Source of the DNA: Actinotalea sp. JY-7876 | GTDB taxonomy: Bacteria; Actinomycetota; Actinomycetes; Actinomycetales; Cellulomonadaceae | Direction of reading: 5' to 3' | DNA: 64,000 nucleotides | Assembly: GCF_014042015.1 (NCBI RefSeq) | Contig: NZ_CP059493.1 | Span: 496,001 to 560,000 of the forward strand | In this document: piece by piece, positions 22,549 to 31,762 of the stretch | Position numbering within the stretch: the first letter of the stretch is position 1 | Layout of the letters: every line of letters begins with the position of its first letter | Position numbers and translations under genes: made by a program | Notes under the pieces: model-generated | The model's database searches: none | Told to the model about the DNA's origin: nothing | What the model saw: only the letters and a program-made list of their open reading frames with translations

Positions 22549-25500
22549 TCAGGACCGTCCCCCTCGCCGGACCACCGTCAGCTCGTGCTCCGCCGTCGCC
22601 GGCGCCACCTGGGCGTTGCCCGAGTAGGCCACCGTCAGGTGGTGCGTGCCCACCGACAGGTTCGACGGCAGCCGGACGAGCGCCACGCCCGTGCGGCCCA
22701 GCGTGACCACCGGTCCGGAGGCCAGGACGCGGCTGCCCTCGCGCACCTCGAGCGTGCCCGTCGGCCGAGGGCCGCCGGTGATCACGAGGCCCGTGACGAG
22801 CGCGAGCTGGCCCTGGCGGACCTGGCTCGGCGCGCCCACCAGGAGGTGCGACGCCGCGCGCGCCGCCACCTGGACGGTCACCACCTCCGAGGAGGACCCG
22901 AGCCACCGCGCACTGTCCGGCGCGTAGACCGCCTGCAGCGCGTGGCTCCCGGCCGCCAGGGTCGCCGTGGCCGTCGCGACCCCGCCGGACACGCCCGCCG
23001 ACGCGACCTCGGTGGTCCCGTCGAGGAACGTCACGGTCCCCGTCGCCTCGGGCGGTGCCACCGTCGCCGTCAGCGTCAGCGGCGAGCCCTCGGTGCGCGT
23101 CCCGGCGACGGCGAGCGTCGTCGTCGTCGGCGTGCTCAGCGGGGCGGTGACGTCGACGACCTGCGCGCGCCGGCCGTCGGGGTTGGCGTTGTGCAGCACG
23201 AGCAGCTGCGCGTCGCCGCTCGTCGCGGCGCGGTGCACCGTGACCGTGGCCCCGTCGCCGGCCTCGAACCACAGCGAGTCCGGCGTCGTGCCCTCGAACC
23301 AGAACGGCGGCGCATACGGGTCGGCGCTGAACGGCTCGACCACGTCCGTGTCGCCGCCCGCGCCGGGCGCGTACGCCGAGGACGTGGCGACCCGGAAGGT
23401 CGGCACCTGCCCGGGCTCCACGACGCCCGCCAGCGGGATCGGCACCACCAGGACGTCGTTGTCGAAGACCGTCGACAGCTCGTCCGACCACGCCCCGTTG
23501 ACGGGCAGGATGTCGACGACCTGGCCGACGTCGTAGCCGCCCGCGGGGTCGGGGACCAGCGTGTAGCTCGCCGCGACGGTGAGGTCGGTCTCGGGGGAGA
23601 GCTTCTGGACGGCCGTCTCCAGGTCCCACACGCCGTCGCCGTCGACGTCCGTCTGGACGTACGGCACGACGGAGGCGGTGCCCAGGTTGGCCCACTCGCC
23701 CTCGGTCGCGATGCCGATGCCGATGGTGCCGCCGGTCGGGTCCTCGCCGGCCGCCGCGAGCTGCGGCGCCGTCGAGGAGAAGCCGACGTAGCGGATGTCA
23801 CCCGCGCCGATCGACGAGTCCGACGTGCCGGCGCCCGAGGGGTCGGCCTCGAGCTGCGGGCTCGTCGCCACGAGGGTCATGGGCGCGACGTACGACGCCC
23901 AGCCCGGCGTGGTCACGCTGCGGCCCGTCACCGTGAGTGGCGCCGTGGTGGCGGCCTCGTCGGCGAAGGTCACGGGCGCCGCGGTGAGGTCGCTGACCGG
24001 CCGCGGTGCGGCGTGCACCGGGACCCGGAGCTCGGGCCCCTCCTCCGGGGTCAGGACCAGGCGCCCCGACAGCGTCGTGACGAAGTCGCGCGGCACCCCC
24101 GACGCGAGCGGTTCGGACGTCGGGTCGAGGTCCCGCGTGAGCCCGGCCGGGTCGACCGTCAGCGTGAGCGTCACGACGGCGTCGTCGTCCGGGGCGACCG
24201 TGACCGAGGCCGGCGAGGCCGTGATCGACGCGCTGCCCGCGGTCGTCGCGGTCGAGACCGAGGTCGCATAGGTCCGCGGCTCGTCGCCGGTGTTGCGCAC
24301 CGTGACCGTGCGCCGCTCGACGACCGTCTCGGCGGCCACGTCGACCACGCCGAACGTGACCGAGACGAGCTCGGGGTCCTGCGACGCGTACGCGATGACC
24401 TCGGCCCGCGACGCGTCGAGCGCGTCGACGCGTCCGGAGCCGACCCGCTCGGGGCCGTACACCGGGCCGGAGCGGTCGGGGCCGGAGTAGACGTCGTGCG
24501 TCGCGGTGTTCATGACGGCGGCCTTGACCTGCTCGGGCTCCCAGCCGCCGTGCTGCTCCACCACGAGCGCCGCGATGCCCGCCACGTGCGGCGTCGCCAT
24601 CGACGTGCCCGAGATCGTCAGGACGTCGTCGCCCGTGCCGGACGCCGCCGAGGCGATGCGCGTCCCGGGCGCCGCGACGTCCGGCTTGACGATGCCGAGC
24701 GAGCCGTGGACGCCGCGCGAGGACCCGGCCGCGAGCGTGTCGCCGTATGTGGGGTCGTCGACGAACGCCGCGTTGGCGAGCGACGGACCCAGGTGCACGA
24801 CGAGCGTGCCGGCGCGCACCTCGGCCGCCAGGGCGTCGGTCTCCGGTGCGGTGAGCTGCGCCCCCGGGATCTGCGGGTTGCCCGAGATGCCCGCCGCGAA
24901 GACCGGCAGCTCGGTGCCGATGAGCACGCCCACCGCACCCGCGGCCGTGGCGTTGTTCCACCGTGCCACCGACCCGCACGCGCGGGACGCGTCGTCGTCG
25001 TCCCACCACAGCCATGCGATCTTGCCCGTGACCGCGGCCGACTCCTCCGCGGTGAACGCCCGGCACCCGTCGAACTCGCCGATGTAGGCGACCGGCGCGG
25101 TGACGTCCTCACCGCCCGCGTACTCGATCGAGTTCTGGGCGGCGTGCAGGCCCACCAGGGCCGGGTCGGCGGCCTCGACGACCTCGACCGCGTCGAAGGT
25201 CTGCGTGTCCGCGACCGAGTTCGCGACCGTCAGCGACGTGCGGGCGTTGCCGGGGCTGCCGCCCACGTCGGTGATGTCGCCCGCGTTGCCCGATGCGATG
25301 ACCGACAGCACGCCGAGGCGGCTCAGCTCGTCGATGAACCGGTTCTCGGGGTCGTCGGCCGGGCTGGCGTCCGAGCCGAGCGAGAGGTTGAGGATGTCGA
25401 GGTGGTCGCTGAGGTCGCCGTCGCCGTTCGGGTCGGCCGCCCACTCCAGCGCGCTGATGACCAGCGACGTGCTGCCGCCGACGTCCCCGAAGACCTTGAG

Positions 25501-26454
25501 CGCGTAGATGCCCGCCTCGGGCGCCGTGCCCGGGCCGATCTGCCAGCCCTCGAGGTCGGTCAGCGTCGTGTAGTCACCCTCGAACGTGGTGCCGTCCGCG
25601 ACGGTGCCGTAGCCCGCGGCGCTGCCGGCGACGTGCGAGCCGTGCCCGCCGCCCGCGGTGTGGGGCGCGTCGATCGGGTTCTCGTCGGGGGTCGGCGTCG
25701 AGCCGGGGACCCGCGCGTCGTACGTCGGCCCGGCGAAGTCGTAGCCGCCCAGGTACTTGGCGGGGTCGAACAGGCCATCGGGGACCGGCCCGGTGCCGTC
25801 GGTCCCGTAGGCCTGGGCGTAGGCCTCGGGCGTGCCGGGCCCGCCGAAGTTGGCGTGGGTGTAGTCCACGCCGGTGTCGATGACGCCGATGGTGACGTCC
25901 TGGCCGGTCAGGCCCGTGGCGGCCCATGACTCCAGGGCGCGCGTGAAGACGTCGGCGCCCTTGTTGGCGGGCTCCTTGGGCACGACCAGGTCGACGCGCA
26001 CGACGGCGTCGTCGGCCGCGAGCCCGCGGATCTGCTCCGCGTCGCCGGTCACGACCACGCCCGCGACGAGGTTCGACGTGACCTCCAGCGGGGCCGGCGC
26101 CGACGCCGAGCGTGCGGTGGCGCTCGGCACGACCTGCTCGGCGAGGTCCGCGACCTCGTCCGCGACGGCGGCCACCTGGGCCTCGCTGCCGCCGGCCTCG
26201 GCCGTGTCGAGCGCCGAGGGCGCGTCGAGCTGCACGAAGGCGGTGACCTGCCCGGTCGCGCCCGCGAGGCTGGGGCCCACCGTGGCACCGTCGTCACCGG
26301 CGGGGAGCGCCAGGTCGGTCTCCGGGACCGCGAGCCCGTCGGCGGGGGGAGGCGGCTCGGGCGACGCGGGCGACGCGTACGCGGCCCCCGTCACGGCGAG
26401 CGGCAGCGCGAGCGCTGCCGTGGTCAGGGCGGCCAGGACGGGACGACGGCGCAT
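22549..26454 (-). CDS. Secreted S8 subtilase with PA domain and Ig-like repeats
   Basis: 1301-aa extracellular protease. Signal peptide (MRRRPVLAALTTAALALPLA to about residue 30), inhibitor-like propeptide to about 165, then the S8 catalytic domain: Asp near 195 in GVIDTGVDYTHANF, His near 271 in HGSHVAGSAAG and Ser near 616 in GTSMATPHVAG. A PA insert occupies roughly 455-540. A fibronectin-like region and two C-terminal bacterial Ig-like domains (about 1110-1300) follow. There is no sortase signal, so it is likely released or loosely wall-bound. ATG 26454 has GGGGAAGAG upstream. Probable role is breakdown of external protein. Confidence 0.93.
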   Translation of the reverse strand: MRRRPVLAALTTAALALPLAVTGAAYASPASPEPPPPADGLAVPETDLALPAGDDGATVGPSLAGATGQVTAFVQLDAPSALDTAEAGGSEAQVAAVADEVADLAEQVVPSATARSASAPAPLEVTSNLVAGVVVTGDAEQIRGLAADDAVVRVDLVVPKEPANKGADVFTRALESWAATGLTGQDVTIGVIDTGVDYTHANFGGPGTPEAYAQAYGTDGTGPVPDGLFDPAKYLGGYDFAGPTYDARVPGSTPTPDENPIDAPHTAGGGHGSHVAGSAAGYGTVADGTTFEGDYTTLTDLEGWQIGPGTAPEAGIYALKVFGDVGGSTSLVISALEWAADPNGDGDLSDHLDILNLSLGSDASPADDPENRFIDELSRLGVLSVIASGNAGDITDVGGSPGNARTSLTVANSVADTQTFDAVEVVEAADPALVGLHAAQNSIEYAGGEDVTAPVAYIGEFDGCRAFTAEESAAVTGKIAWLWWDDDDASRACGSVARWNNATAAGAVGVLIGTELPVFAAGISGNPQIPGAQLTAPETDALAAEVRAGTLVVHLGPSLANAAFVDDPTYGDTLAAGSSRGVHGSLGIVKPDVAAPGTRIASAASGTGDDVLTISGTSMATPHVAGIAALVVEQHGGWEPEQVKAAVMNTATHDVYSGPDRSGPVYGPERVGSGRVDALDASRAEVIAYASQDPELVSVTFGVVDVAAETVVERRTVTVRNTGDEPRTYATSVSTATTAGSASITASPASVTVAPDDDAVVTLTLTVDPAGLTRDLDPTSEPLASGVPRDFVTTLSGRLVLTPEEGPELRVPVHAAPRPVSDLTAAPVTFADEAATTAPLTVTGRSVTTPGWASYVAPMTLVATSPQLEADPSGAGTSDSSIGAGDIRYVGFSSTAPQLAAAGEDPTGGTIGIGIATEGEWANLGTASVVPYVQTDVDGDGVWDLETAVQKLSPETDLTVAASYTLVPDPAGGYDVGQVVDILPVNGAWSDELSTVFDNDVLVVPIPLAGVVEPGQVPTFRVATSSAYAPGAGGDTDVVEPFSADPYAPPFWFEGTTPDSLWFEAGDGATVTVHRAATSGDAQLLVLHNANPDGRRAQVVDVTAPLSTPTTTTLAVAGTRTEGSPLTLTATVAPPEATGTVTFLDGTTEVASAGVSGGVATATATLAAGSHALQAVYAPDSARWLGSSSEVVTVQVAARAASHLLVGAPSQVRQGQLALVTGLVITGGPRPTGTLEVREGSRVLASGPVVTLGRTGVALVRLPSNLSVGTHHLTVAYSGNAQVAPATAEHELTVVRRGGRS

Positions 26455-26781
26455 GGAGACTCTTCCCCTCGGGGTGCAGGTTCCCCTGGGTGACGCGGCC
26501 GACATCGTCGGCGGCCGCGTCACCCGGTGGTAGGCCGCACAGTAGCCCCGCGGACGCCCGCGGGTGAAGAGCCATGGTCACATCCAGTCACAGCGCCATG
26601 ACTGCCGCGGGGTCGCGCTGCCACCCGGCGCGGAGCGGGGCCGGTGGGCGCGGCACCCCGGCGATCCTCGGGGTGAGGATCCGGGTCAGGTCAGGGCTGG
26701 TCCCTGAGGCGCGACGCGCGCGCGGGGAGCAGGCTGGAGCCGTCGGGGGAGACCCGCACCGATCCGTACCGAGGAGCTGCC

Positions 26782-27042
26782 GTGAACATCCACGAGTCCA
26801 TGTACCGCGCCGGCCTGTCGCGCCCGAGCGAGGGCCGCGTCCTCGGCGGCGTGTGCGCCGGCATCGCGCGGCGCGTCGGGCTCGACCCGTGGGGCACGCG
26901 CCTGCTGGTGTTCGTGCTGATGGTGGTGCTGCCCGGCTCGCCACTGATCCTGTACCCGATCGCCTGGGCCCTGATGCCGGCCGACCGTCCCGGGCCCGTG
27001 GTGCACGTCGCCCCGCCGCCCCCGGGCTCGGTGCAGGACTGA
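26782..27042 (+). CDS. PspC-domain membrane protein
   Basis: 86 aa. The PspC domain is clear: RVLGGVCAGIARRVGLDPWGTRLLVFVL, an amphipathic segment plus one transmembrane helix (residues 37-62), followed by a Pro-rich tail. PspC-domain proteins sense or stabilise the membrane under stress. ATG 26782 with GAGGAGC-like site 7 nt upstream. Monocistronic; convergent with the MFS gene, with a 10-bp CCGGGTCCGG tandem repeat between them. Confidence 0.9.
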   Translation: MNIHESMYRAGLSRPSEGRVLGGVCAGIARRVGLDPWGTRLLVFVLMVVLPGSPLILYPIAWALMPADRPGPVVHVAPPPPGSVQD

Positions 27043-27067
27043 CCGGGTCCGGCCGGGTCCGGCCGGG

Positions 27068-28528
27068 TCAGCCCCGACCGCCGGGCCGCACGCGTCCGGC
27101 CAGCAGGCCTCCCGCCAGCGCGAACGCCGCCGCGACGGCGAAGCACACCAGGTAGGCCGCGGTCGTGTCGCGCGCGACGAGGAGGGCGAACAGCGGGCCG
27201 CTGACGGCCAGCACCACCGCGGTCGTGATGGCCTCGTTGACCTGCAGGGCCGAGGTGTTGGCGCCCTGCTCGGCGGGTGGCGAGAGCCGGAACACGAGCA
27301 GGGTCAGCGTCGGGTAGACCAGACCCATGCCGAGGCCGGACAGGCCCCAGCCGAGCACCGCGACGGCGACGGGGACGGTCGGCCAGACCGCGCTCGCGGC
27401 GAGCGCGATGCCCAGGGCGAGGCTCACCGCCCCGGCGCGCAGCACGCGGTGGTCGGCCCAGCGGCCCTCCTGCCGTCCCCGCAGCCACGAGCCGGCCGAC
27501 CACAGCACCGCCGCCGTCGTGAGCGCGAGGCCGGCGACCGCCGGTCGCAGCCCGCGCTCGGTCACGAGGACGAGCGGCAGGTAGATCTCGGCGCCGAGGA
27601 AGGCCGCGGGCAGCAGGCCGCGCAGGGCGACGACGGCGGGCAGCCCGCGCGCCACGCGCAGGGTCCCTCGCGGGAGGAGCCCCGGCAGCGAGACGGCCAG
27701 GACCACCACGGCCGCGACCACCACGGCCGGACCCCGCGCGTCCCCCTGCTGGCCGGCCCAGTGCAGGGCGAGGGCGCCGGTGGCGGCCCCCGCCGCGGAC
27801 AGCAGGCGCCGCCGGTCGCGGCGGGTGCCGCCGGGGGCGGTGTCGCGTGCGCCGGAGGTCGCGGCGTCCCCCGCGAGCCGGGTGGGGTCCGTCGCCGGCG
27901 GCGCCGCGCCGGCCCTGACGAGCGCCGGACGCAGCACGGCCAGCGCGGGCACCGCCAGGAGCGGCACGCCGAGGAAGACCCAGCGCCACCCGACGGTGTC
28001 AGCGATGAACCCGGCGAGCGCCGGCCCGACCACCGAGGGCAGCACCCAGGCGGCGGCGAACGCCGCGAACACGCGCGCCTGCAGCGCCGCCGGGTAGACC
28101 CGCGCGACGACGACGTACAGGGCCACGCTGAGCATCCCGCCGCCGAGCCCCTGCACCACGCGCCCGGCGACGACCGTGCCCATCGCCTGCGCCGTGCCCG
28201 CGACGAGCAGCCCGGCCACGAACAGCCCGACGCCGAGGACGAGCGGCGAGGCCGGGCCGCGCCGGTCGCTCCACGTCCCGGACGCGACCATGCCCACGAC
28301 GCTCGAGGCGACCGGCGCGGCGAAGGCCATCGCGTAGAGCTCGACGCCGCCCAGCGCCGCGACGACGGCGGGCATCGTGGTGGTCACGGCGAGCGACTCG
28401 AACGCGTTGAGGGCGACGAGCAGCAGCATCCCGACGGTGACGCCGCGCAGCCCCGGCGCCCACGGCGAGGCGGGGTCCGGGCGGGCGTCGAGGTCGTCGG
28501 GTGCGCCGGTGGTGCGCGGGGTGGACAT
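27068..28528 (-). CDS. MFS transporter (DHA2-like drug exporter)
   Basis: 486 aa, 12-14 predicted transmembrane segments. The motif A region GTWSDRRGPASPLVLG follows segment 2, and the motif C-like stretch FAAFAAAWVLPSVVGPALAG marks segment 5, pointing to the drug:H+ antiporter branch. A charged central loop (residues about 208-235) separates the halves. ATG 28528 with GGGAG 7 nt upstream. Likely exports a toxic compound; the substrate cannot be inferred. Confidence 0.88.
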   Translation of the reverse strand: MSTPRTTGAPDDLDARPDPASPWAPGLRGVTVGMLLLVALNAFESLAVTTTMPAVVAALGGVELYAMAFAAPVASSVVGMVASGTWSDRRGPASPLVLGVGLFVAGLLVAGTAQAMGTVVAGRVVQGLGGGMLSVALYVVVARVYPAALQARVFAAFAAAWVLPSVVGPALAGFIADTVGWRWVFLGVPLLAVPALAVLRPALVRAGAAPPATDPTRLAGDAATSGARDTAPGGTRRDRRRLLSAAGAATGALALHWAGQQGDARGPAVVVAAVVVLAVSLPGLLPRGTLRVARGLPAVVALRGLLPAAFLGAEIYLPLVLVTERGLRPAVAGLALTTAAVLWSAGSWLRGRQEGRWADHRVLRAGAVSLALGIALAASAVWPTVPVAVAVLGWGLSGLGMGLVYPTLTLLVFRLSPPAEQGANTSALQVNEAITTAVVLAVSGPLFALLVARDTTAAYLVCFAVAAAFALAGGLLAGRVRPGGRG

Positions 28529-28606
28529 CGGCGGCTCCCAGGGTCACCCCCAGCCTGCCGTGGAACGCGTCGCGACGTCGTCGCGTTTCGCCGTCTCGCC
28601 GCCGTC

Positions 28607-28657
28607 TTGTTGTCGCAGGACTGTACTGCTACGTTGAGACAAACAACGGTACAAAGG
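28607..28657 (+). promoter_or_regulatory. Promoter/operator of the GntR operon
   Basis: -35 TTGTTG (28607-28612), 17-bp spacer, -10 TACGTT (28630-28635). Inverted elements overlap it: TTGTTGTC near the -35 against GACAAACAA after the -10, and TGTAC (28623-28627) against GTACA (28650-28654). YtrA-type GntR proteins commonly repress their own operons through such sites. Confidence 0.5.
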
Positions 28658-28687
28658 TGGCGACGGCCACCGGGACGGGAGGGGCTC

Positions 28688-29629
28688 ATGGGCCCGACGT
28701 ACTTCTTCATCGTGGTGCTCGCGCTCGTCGTGACCGGGACCCTGGCGCGCTACGGGACGCGGCGGGGGCGGGCCGCCGCCGCCGACGCGTACGCCCGCAA
28801 GGTGGACCTGACGCTCGACCCGGCGATGGCGGCCGACGTCGGCGCCCGGCTGGCCCGGCGCGCGTGCCTCGGCGCGGTCGTCGGGGCGGGCCTCGCGCTG
28901 CTGCCCCTGCTCCTGATGCGGCCGGAGCCCGCGGAGGAGGGCAGCTTCCCGGCGGCGCTGCTGGCGGTCCTGGGGTACTTCCTCGGTGCCGCGCTGGGCT
29001 CGGCGGCCGTGGCCTGGTACGAGTCGACGCGGCCGCTCGCCGCGGGGCCGCGCATCGCCCGGGCGACCACGCCCACCCCGGCGGACTACGTGCCGCCGTT
29101 CGAGAGGTACGGCGCCTGGGCCTGTGCGGTTGTCGCCGCGCTCGTCGCGGTCGGGATCGTGGTGGTGGACGCCGTGGGCCTCGTCGACGTGGGGCGGCTC
29201 CCGGTGGGGCTGCTCGTCGCGGTGACGGTGGTGCCGGCCCTCGTGGTCCTCGCGGTCGAGCTCGCCGCGCGGTGGCTGGTGGCGCGCCGGCAGGTCGCGG
29301 CGACGACGCTCGAGCTCGCCTGGGACGACGCCATGCGGGCGCGCACGCTCCGCGACAGCGCCACGGTGGCGATCATGGCCGGCGCCTACGCCCCGTTCGC
29401 GCTCCTCGGCGTCCTGGCCGACGGGCTGGAGGGCGGCTGGCCCGCCAACCCCGCCGTCGGCCTCGTCAGCGGGATCATGCTCGTGCTGTTCGGCGGGCTG
29501 CTCGTGATGGGCGTGTGGTCCCTGGCCGCGCGGCCCGAACGGTACTTCCGGACCCGGCTCTGGCCCCTGCCGCCGGCCGGCGACGTCCCGGCGCAGGCGT
29601 CGTCGGCGCCCGAGGGCGGTGCCCGGTGA
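28688..29629 (+). CDS. Polytopic membrane protein of a GntR operon
   Basis: 313 aa with about seven hydrophobic segments and a short N-terminal anchor (MGPTYFFIVVLALVVTG). No catalytic or transport motif recognised. Residues 25-60 and 200-225 are charged cytoplasmic loops. Excellent ribosome-binding site (GGGAGGGG, 4 nt). It overlaps the GntR gene by 4 bp, so the regulator probably controls it together with itself. DUF1648-like membrane proteins are often found beside such regulators; I cannot confirm membership. Confidence 0.7.
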   Translation: MGPTYFFIVVLALVVTGTLARYGTRRGRAAAADAYARKVDLTLDPAMAADVGARLARRACLGAVVGAGLALLPLLLMRPEPAEEGSFPAALLAVLGYFLGAALGSAAVAWYESTRPLAAGPRIARATTPTPADYVPPFERYGAWACAVVAALVAVGIVVVDAVGLVDVGRLPVGLLVAVTVVPALVVLAVELAARWLVARRQVAATTLELAWDDAMRARTLRDSATVAIMAGAYAPFALLGVLADGLEGGWPANPAVGLVSGIMLVLFGGLLVMGVWSLAARPERYFRTRLWPLPPAGDVPAQASSAPEGGAR

Positions 29630-29982
29630 TCCTCGCCGTGGACCCGGACTCCCACATCCCCCCGTACGAGCAGGTGCGCTCGCAGGTCGAGGCGCTCGTC
29701 GACGCCGGCGGGCTCGCGCCCGGCACGCGGCTGCCGACGGTGCGCCGGCTCGCCGACGACCTCGGCCTCGCGGCCAACACCGTGGCCCGCGCGTACCGCG
29801 AGCTCGAGCAGGCGGGCGTCGTCGTCACGCGGGGCAGGCACGGCACCTTCGTGGCCGTCCGCGGCTCGGACCGTGACCGCGAGGCGGCGGTCGCCGCGCA
29901 GCAGTACGTCCGCCGCGTCCGCGAGCTGGGGGTCGACGTGGAGGCGGCGGTGCACCACGTGCGCACCGCGTACGGCGCGTGA
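29626..29982 (+). CDS. GntR-family regulator, YtrA subfamily
   Basis: 118 aa. The N-terminal winged helix-turn-helix shows PPYEQVRSQVEALVDAGG, LPTVRRLADDLGLAANTV and ARAYRELEQAGVV, then a short two-helix C-terminal dimerisation tail instead of an effector-binding domain, which is the mark of the YtrA subfamily. GTG 29626 overlaps the membrane-protein stop by 4 bp. Likely autorepressor of the operon. Confidence 0.92.
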   Translation: MILAVDPDSHIPPYEQVRSQVEALVDAGGLAPGTRLPTVRRLADDLGLAANTVARAYRELEQAGVVVTRGRHGTFVAVRGSDRDREAAVAAQQYVRRVRELGVDVEAAVHHVRTAYGA

Positions 29983-29983
29983 C

Positions 29984-30718
29984 TCAGCGCGCGTAGCGCT
30001 CCACGAACGCCGCGAGGAGCCTGGGCGGGTCGTCGACGACGGCTCCCGTGATCCCCGCGATCACGGTGCCCAGCTCCTCGGGCGGGAAGTACCCGGCGTG
30101 CCGGTAGATCTCCACGCGGGCGACCATGCCCGGCACGTCGAGCTCCGGGTGGAACTGCGTCGCGTAGAGGTTGCGACCGACGCGGAAGGCCTGGACCGGG
30201 CACCCGGGCGAGCTCGCCAGGACGACGGCGTCCGGCGGTGGCACGCGGACCGCCTCCTTGTGTCCGACGAAGGCGTCGAAGGTGTCGGGGAGCCGGGCGA
30301 AGAGCGGGTCCGCGCGCCCGGCGGCGGTGAGCGTGACGGGCACGGTGCCGACCGGCTCGCCGTAGGTCCGGTCGATGACGCCGCCGCGGTGCACGCCGAG
30401 CGTGCCGACGCCGTAGCAGGCCCCGAGGAAGGGGAAGTCGCGCGCGACGACCTCGTCGAGCAGCCCGTGCAGCTCCGCCTCGACGCGGCGCTGCACTGCC
30501 GACTTCTCCTGCGGCGGGTCGCTCGCGTTGAACGGGCTGCCCCCGACGATGACGCCGGACCAGTCGTCCAGGTCGAGCTCGGGCAGCGGCCCCGCCTCGA
30601 GGCGCACGCGCCGCAGCCCGACGTCCGGCTCGAGGCCGCCGAAGCGCGCGACGGCCTCGAGCTCGCCGTCGGCGGCTGCGTCGTCGGAGCGTGTGCTCAG
30701 CAGGAGGAAGGGCCGCAC
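29984..30718 (-). CDS. Class I glutamine amidotransferase-like protein
   Basis: 244 aa. GATase1 triad: Cys in the nucleophile elbow FLGACYGVG (about residue 100), His-Glu in ATQFHPELD (about 190). The oxyanion-forming GVIVGGSPFN is near residue 55. Stand-alone proteins of this kind (GMP-synthase-domain or gamma-glutamyl hydrolase-like) act on gamma-glutamyl compounds or supply ammonia; the partner is not known. GTG 30718 follows TACCCT by 6 nt on the minus strand, suggesting a leaderless transcript. Confidence 0.87.
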   Translation of the reverse strand: MRPFLLLSTRSDDAAADGELEAVARFGGLEPDVGLRRVRLEAGPLPELDLDDWSGVIVGGSPFNASDPPQEKSAVQRRVEAELHGLLDEVVARDFPFLGACYGVGTLGVHRGGVIDRTYGEPVGTVPVTLTAAGRADPLFARLPDTFDAFVGHKEAVRVPPPDAVVLASSPGCPVQAFRVGRNLYATQFHPELDVPGMVARVEIYRHAGYFPPEELGTVIAGITGAVVDDPPRLLAAFVERYAR

Positions 30719-30942
30719 CGCGCCAGGGTAGGTGCCCGGGGTGGCCGGCGCAGGACGGTCCACCGGCGCCCGGCGGCGTGCGTCACACATCTCGTCGGGC
30801 GCTACCCCTGGCGGTATCGGCCGCGATGCCGTAGCGTTCCCGTTGAAGTTGCTGTGCTTGCACGTCTCGAGTGCGCCCGGCCTACCAGCCAGGCGCATTT
30901 TCCTTACCAGGAGCGGACGACGAACACCGCGCTCGATGCGGT

Positions 30943-30980
30943 CCCGCAGTTGCGGGTCCGTCCCCAGACTCCTGAAGGAG
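30943..30980 (+). promoter_or_regulatory. Structured leader with sequestered ribosome-binding site
   Basis: Two adjacent hairpins in the cold-shock gene leader: CCCGC-AGTT-GCGGG (30943-30956) and CTCC-TGAA-GGAG (30969-30980). The second hides the GGAG ribosome-binding site 7 nt before the ATG at 30988. Confidence 0.45.
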
Positions 30981-30987
30981 ACCAGCC

Positions 30988-31191
30988 ATGGCTACTGGCA
31001 CCGTGAAGTGGTTCAACGCCGAAAAGGGCTTCGGCTTCATCGCCCCCGACGAGGGCGGCGCCGACGTCTTCGCCCACTACTCCGCGATCGCGACGAGCGG
31101 CTACCGCTCGCTCGAGGAGAACCAGAAGGTCGAGTTCGAGGTCAAGCAGGGCCCCAAGGGCCCGCAGGCCGACAACATCCGCCCGCTCTGA
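30988..31191 (+). CDS. cspA: Cold-shock protein
   Basis: 67-aa single cold-shock domain, the normal full length. RNP1 (KGFGFIAP) and RNP2 (VFAHYSAI, the VFVHFSAI equivalent) are intact, along with the [16 protein letters not shown] start. It binds single-stranded RNA/DNA and melts RNA structure as a chaperone. The gene has a long upstream leader (at least 100 nt to the previous divergent gene), typical of csp mRNAs. A strong terminator follows, so it is monocistronic. Confidence 0.97.
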   Translation: MATGTVKWFNAEKGFGFIAPDEGGADVFAHYSAIATSGYRSLEENQKVEFEVKQGPKGPQADNIRPL

Positions 31192-31241
31192 TCCTCGCGG
31201 ACACTCGCTTCACCCGGCGGTACGCCGCCTAGGAGAGCGTC

Positions 31242-31273
31242 GAGAGCCCCGGTCCTCACGGACCGGGGCTCTC
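31242..31273 (+). terminator. Terminator after cspA
   Basis: Perfect 14-bp stem 31242-31255 / 31260-31273 with a TCAC loop, GC-rich, no T tract. It also faces the end of the small minus-strand gene at 31318. Confidence 0.85.
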
Positions 31274-31317
31274 GTGCGTCCGGGGTTCGTTCGTCGCGAC
31301 GGCCCGCACCGCGTCGC

Positions 31318-31560
31318 TCAGGCGTTGAGGTGGCTCGCCGGGTCGTCCTCGGTCGGGTTCGGCTGCGCGGGCATCGAGCGCAGCTCGTAGGGGTCCGCCT
31401 CGGCGCCGACGTCGCCCTGGGCGGGCTCGCGGACCTCGTCGGGAGCGGCATCCGTGCGGGCCTCGGGTGCGTCGGCGTTGACGGGCCCGGCGAGCGCACG
31501 CAGCTCGTCGGCGCGCTCCTGGGCCGAGGACGCCGTCGGCTCGTGGGCTGCGTGCGACAT
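31318..31560 (-). CDS. Small acidic hypothetical protein
   Basis: 80 aa from ATG 31560, preceded by GGAGA with 6-nt spacing. The sequence is acidic, Pro/Ala/Glu-rich and low in hydrophobic residues, so it is probably disordered. No known domain. Real expression is supported by the ribosome-binding site and by ending just before a shared terminator. Function unknown. Confidence 0.6.
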   Translation of the reverse strand: MSHAAHEPTASSAQERADELRALAGPVNADAPEARTDAAPDEVREPAQGDVGAEADPYELRSMPAQPNPTEDDPASHLNA

Positions 31561-31762
31561 GTGGTCTCCGATCGTCGTGGGCTGCGGGTCAGCCTCCTGG
31601 CTCGACCGTAGGGCGGCGGCCCCGGGCGGGCGCGCCGAGATGGCACCCGACGCCGCCGGCCCGGCCCGCGCGGCGGCGTGCAAGGGACGGGGCCCTCACG
31701 ACACAGTGCGGGTGAGCGGCACACGACGACGGCGCCCGGCCGTCCGCCGAGAGGGAGCCCCC

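Noticed and set aside
27043-27070. 10-bp CCGGGTCCGG tandem repeat after the PspC gene
   Set aside because: Only two and a half units, in a short convergent gap; no evident function.
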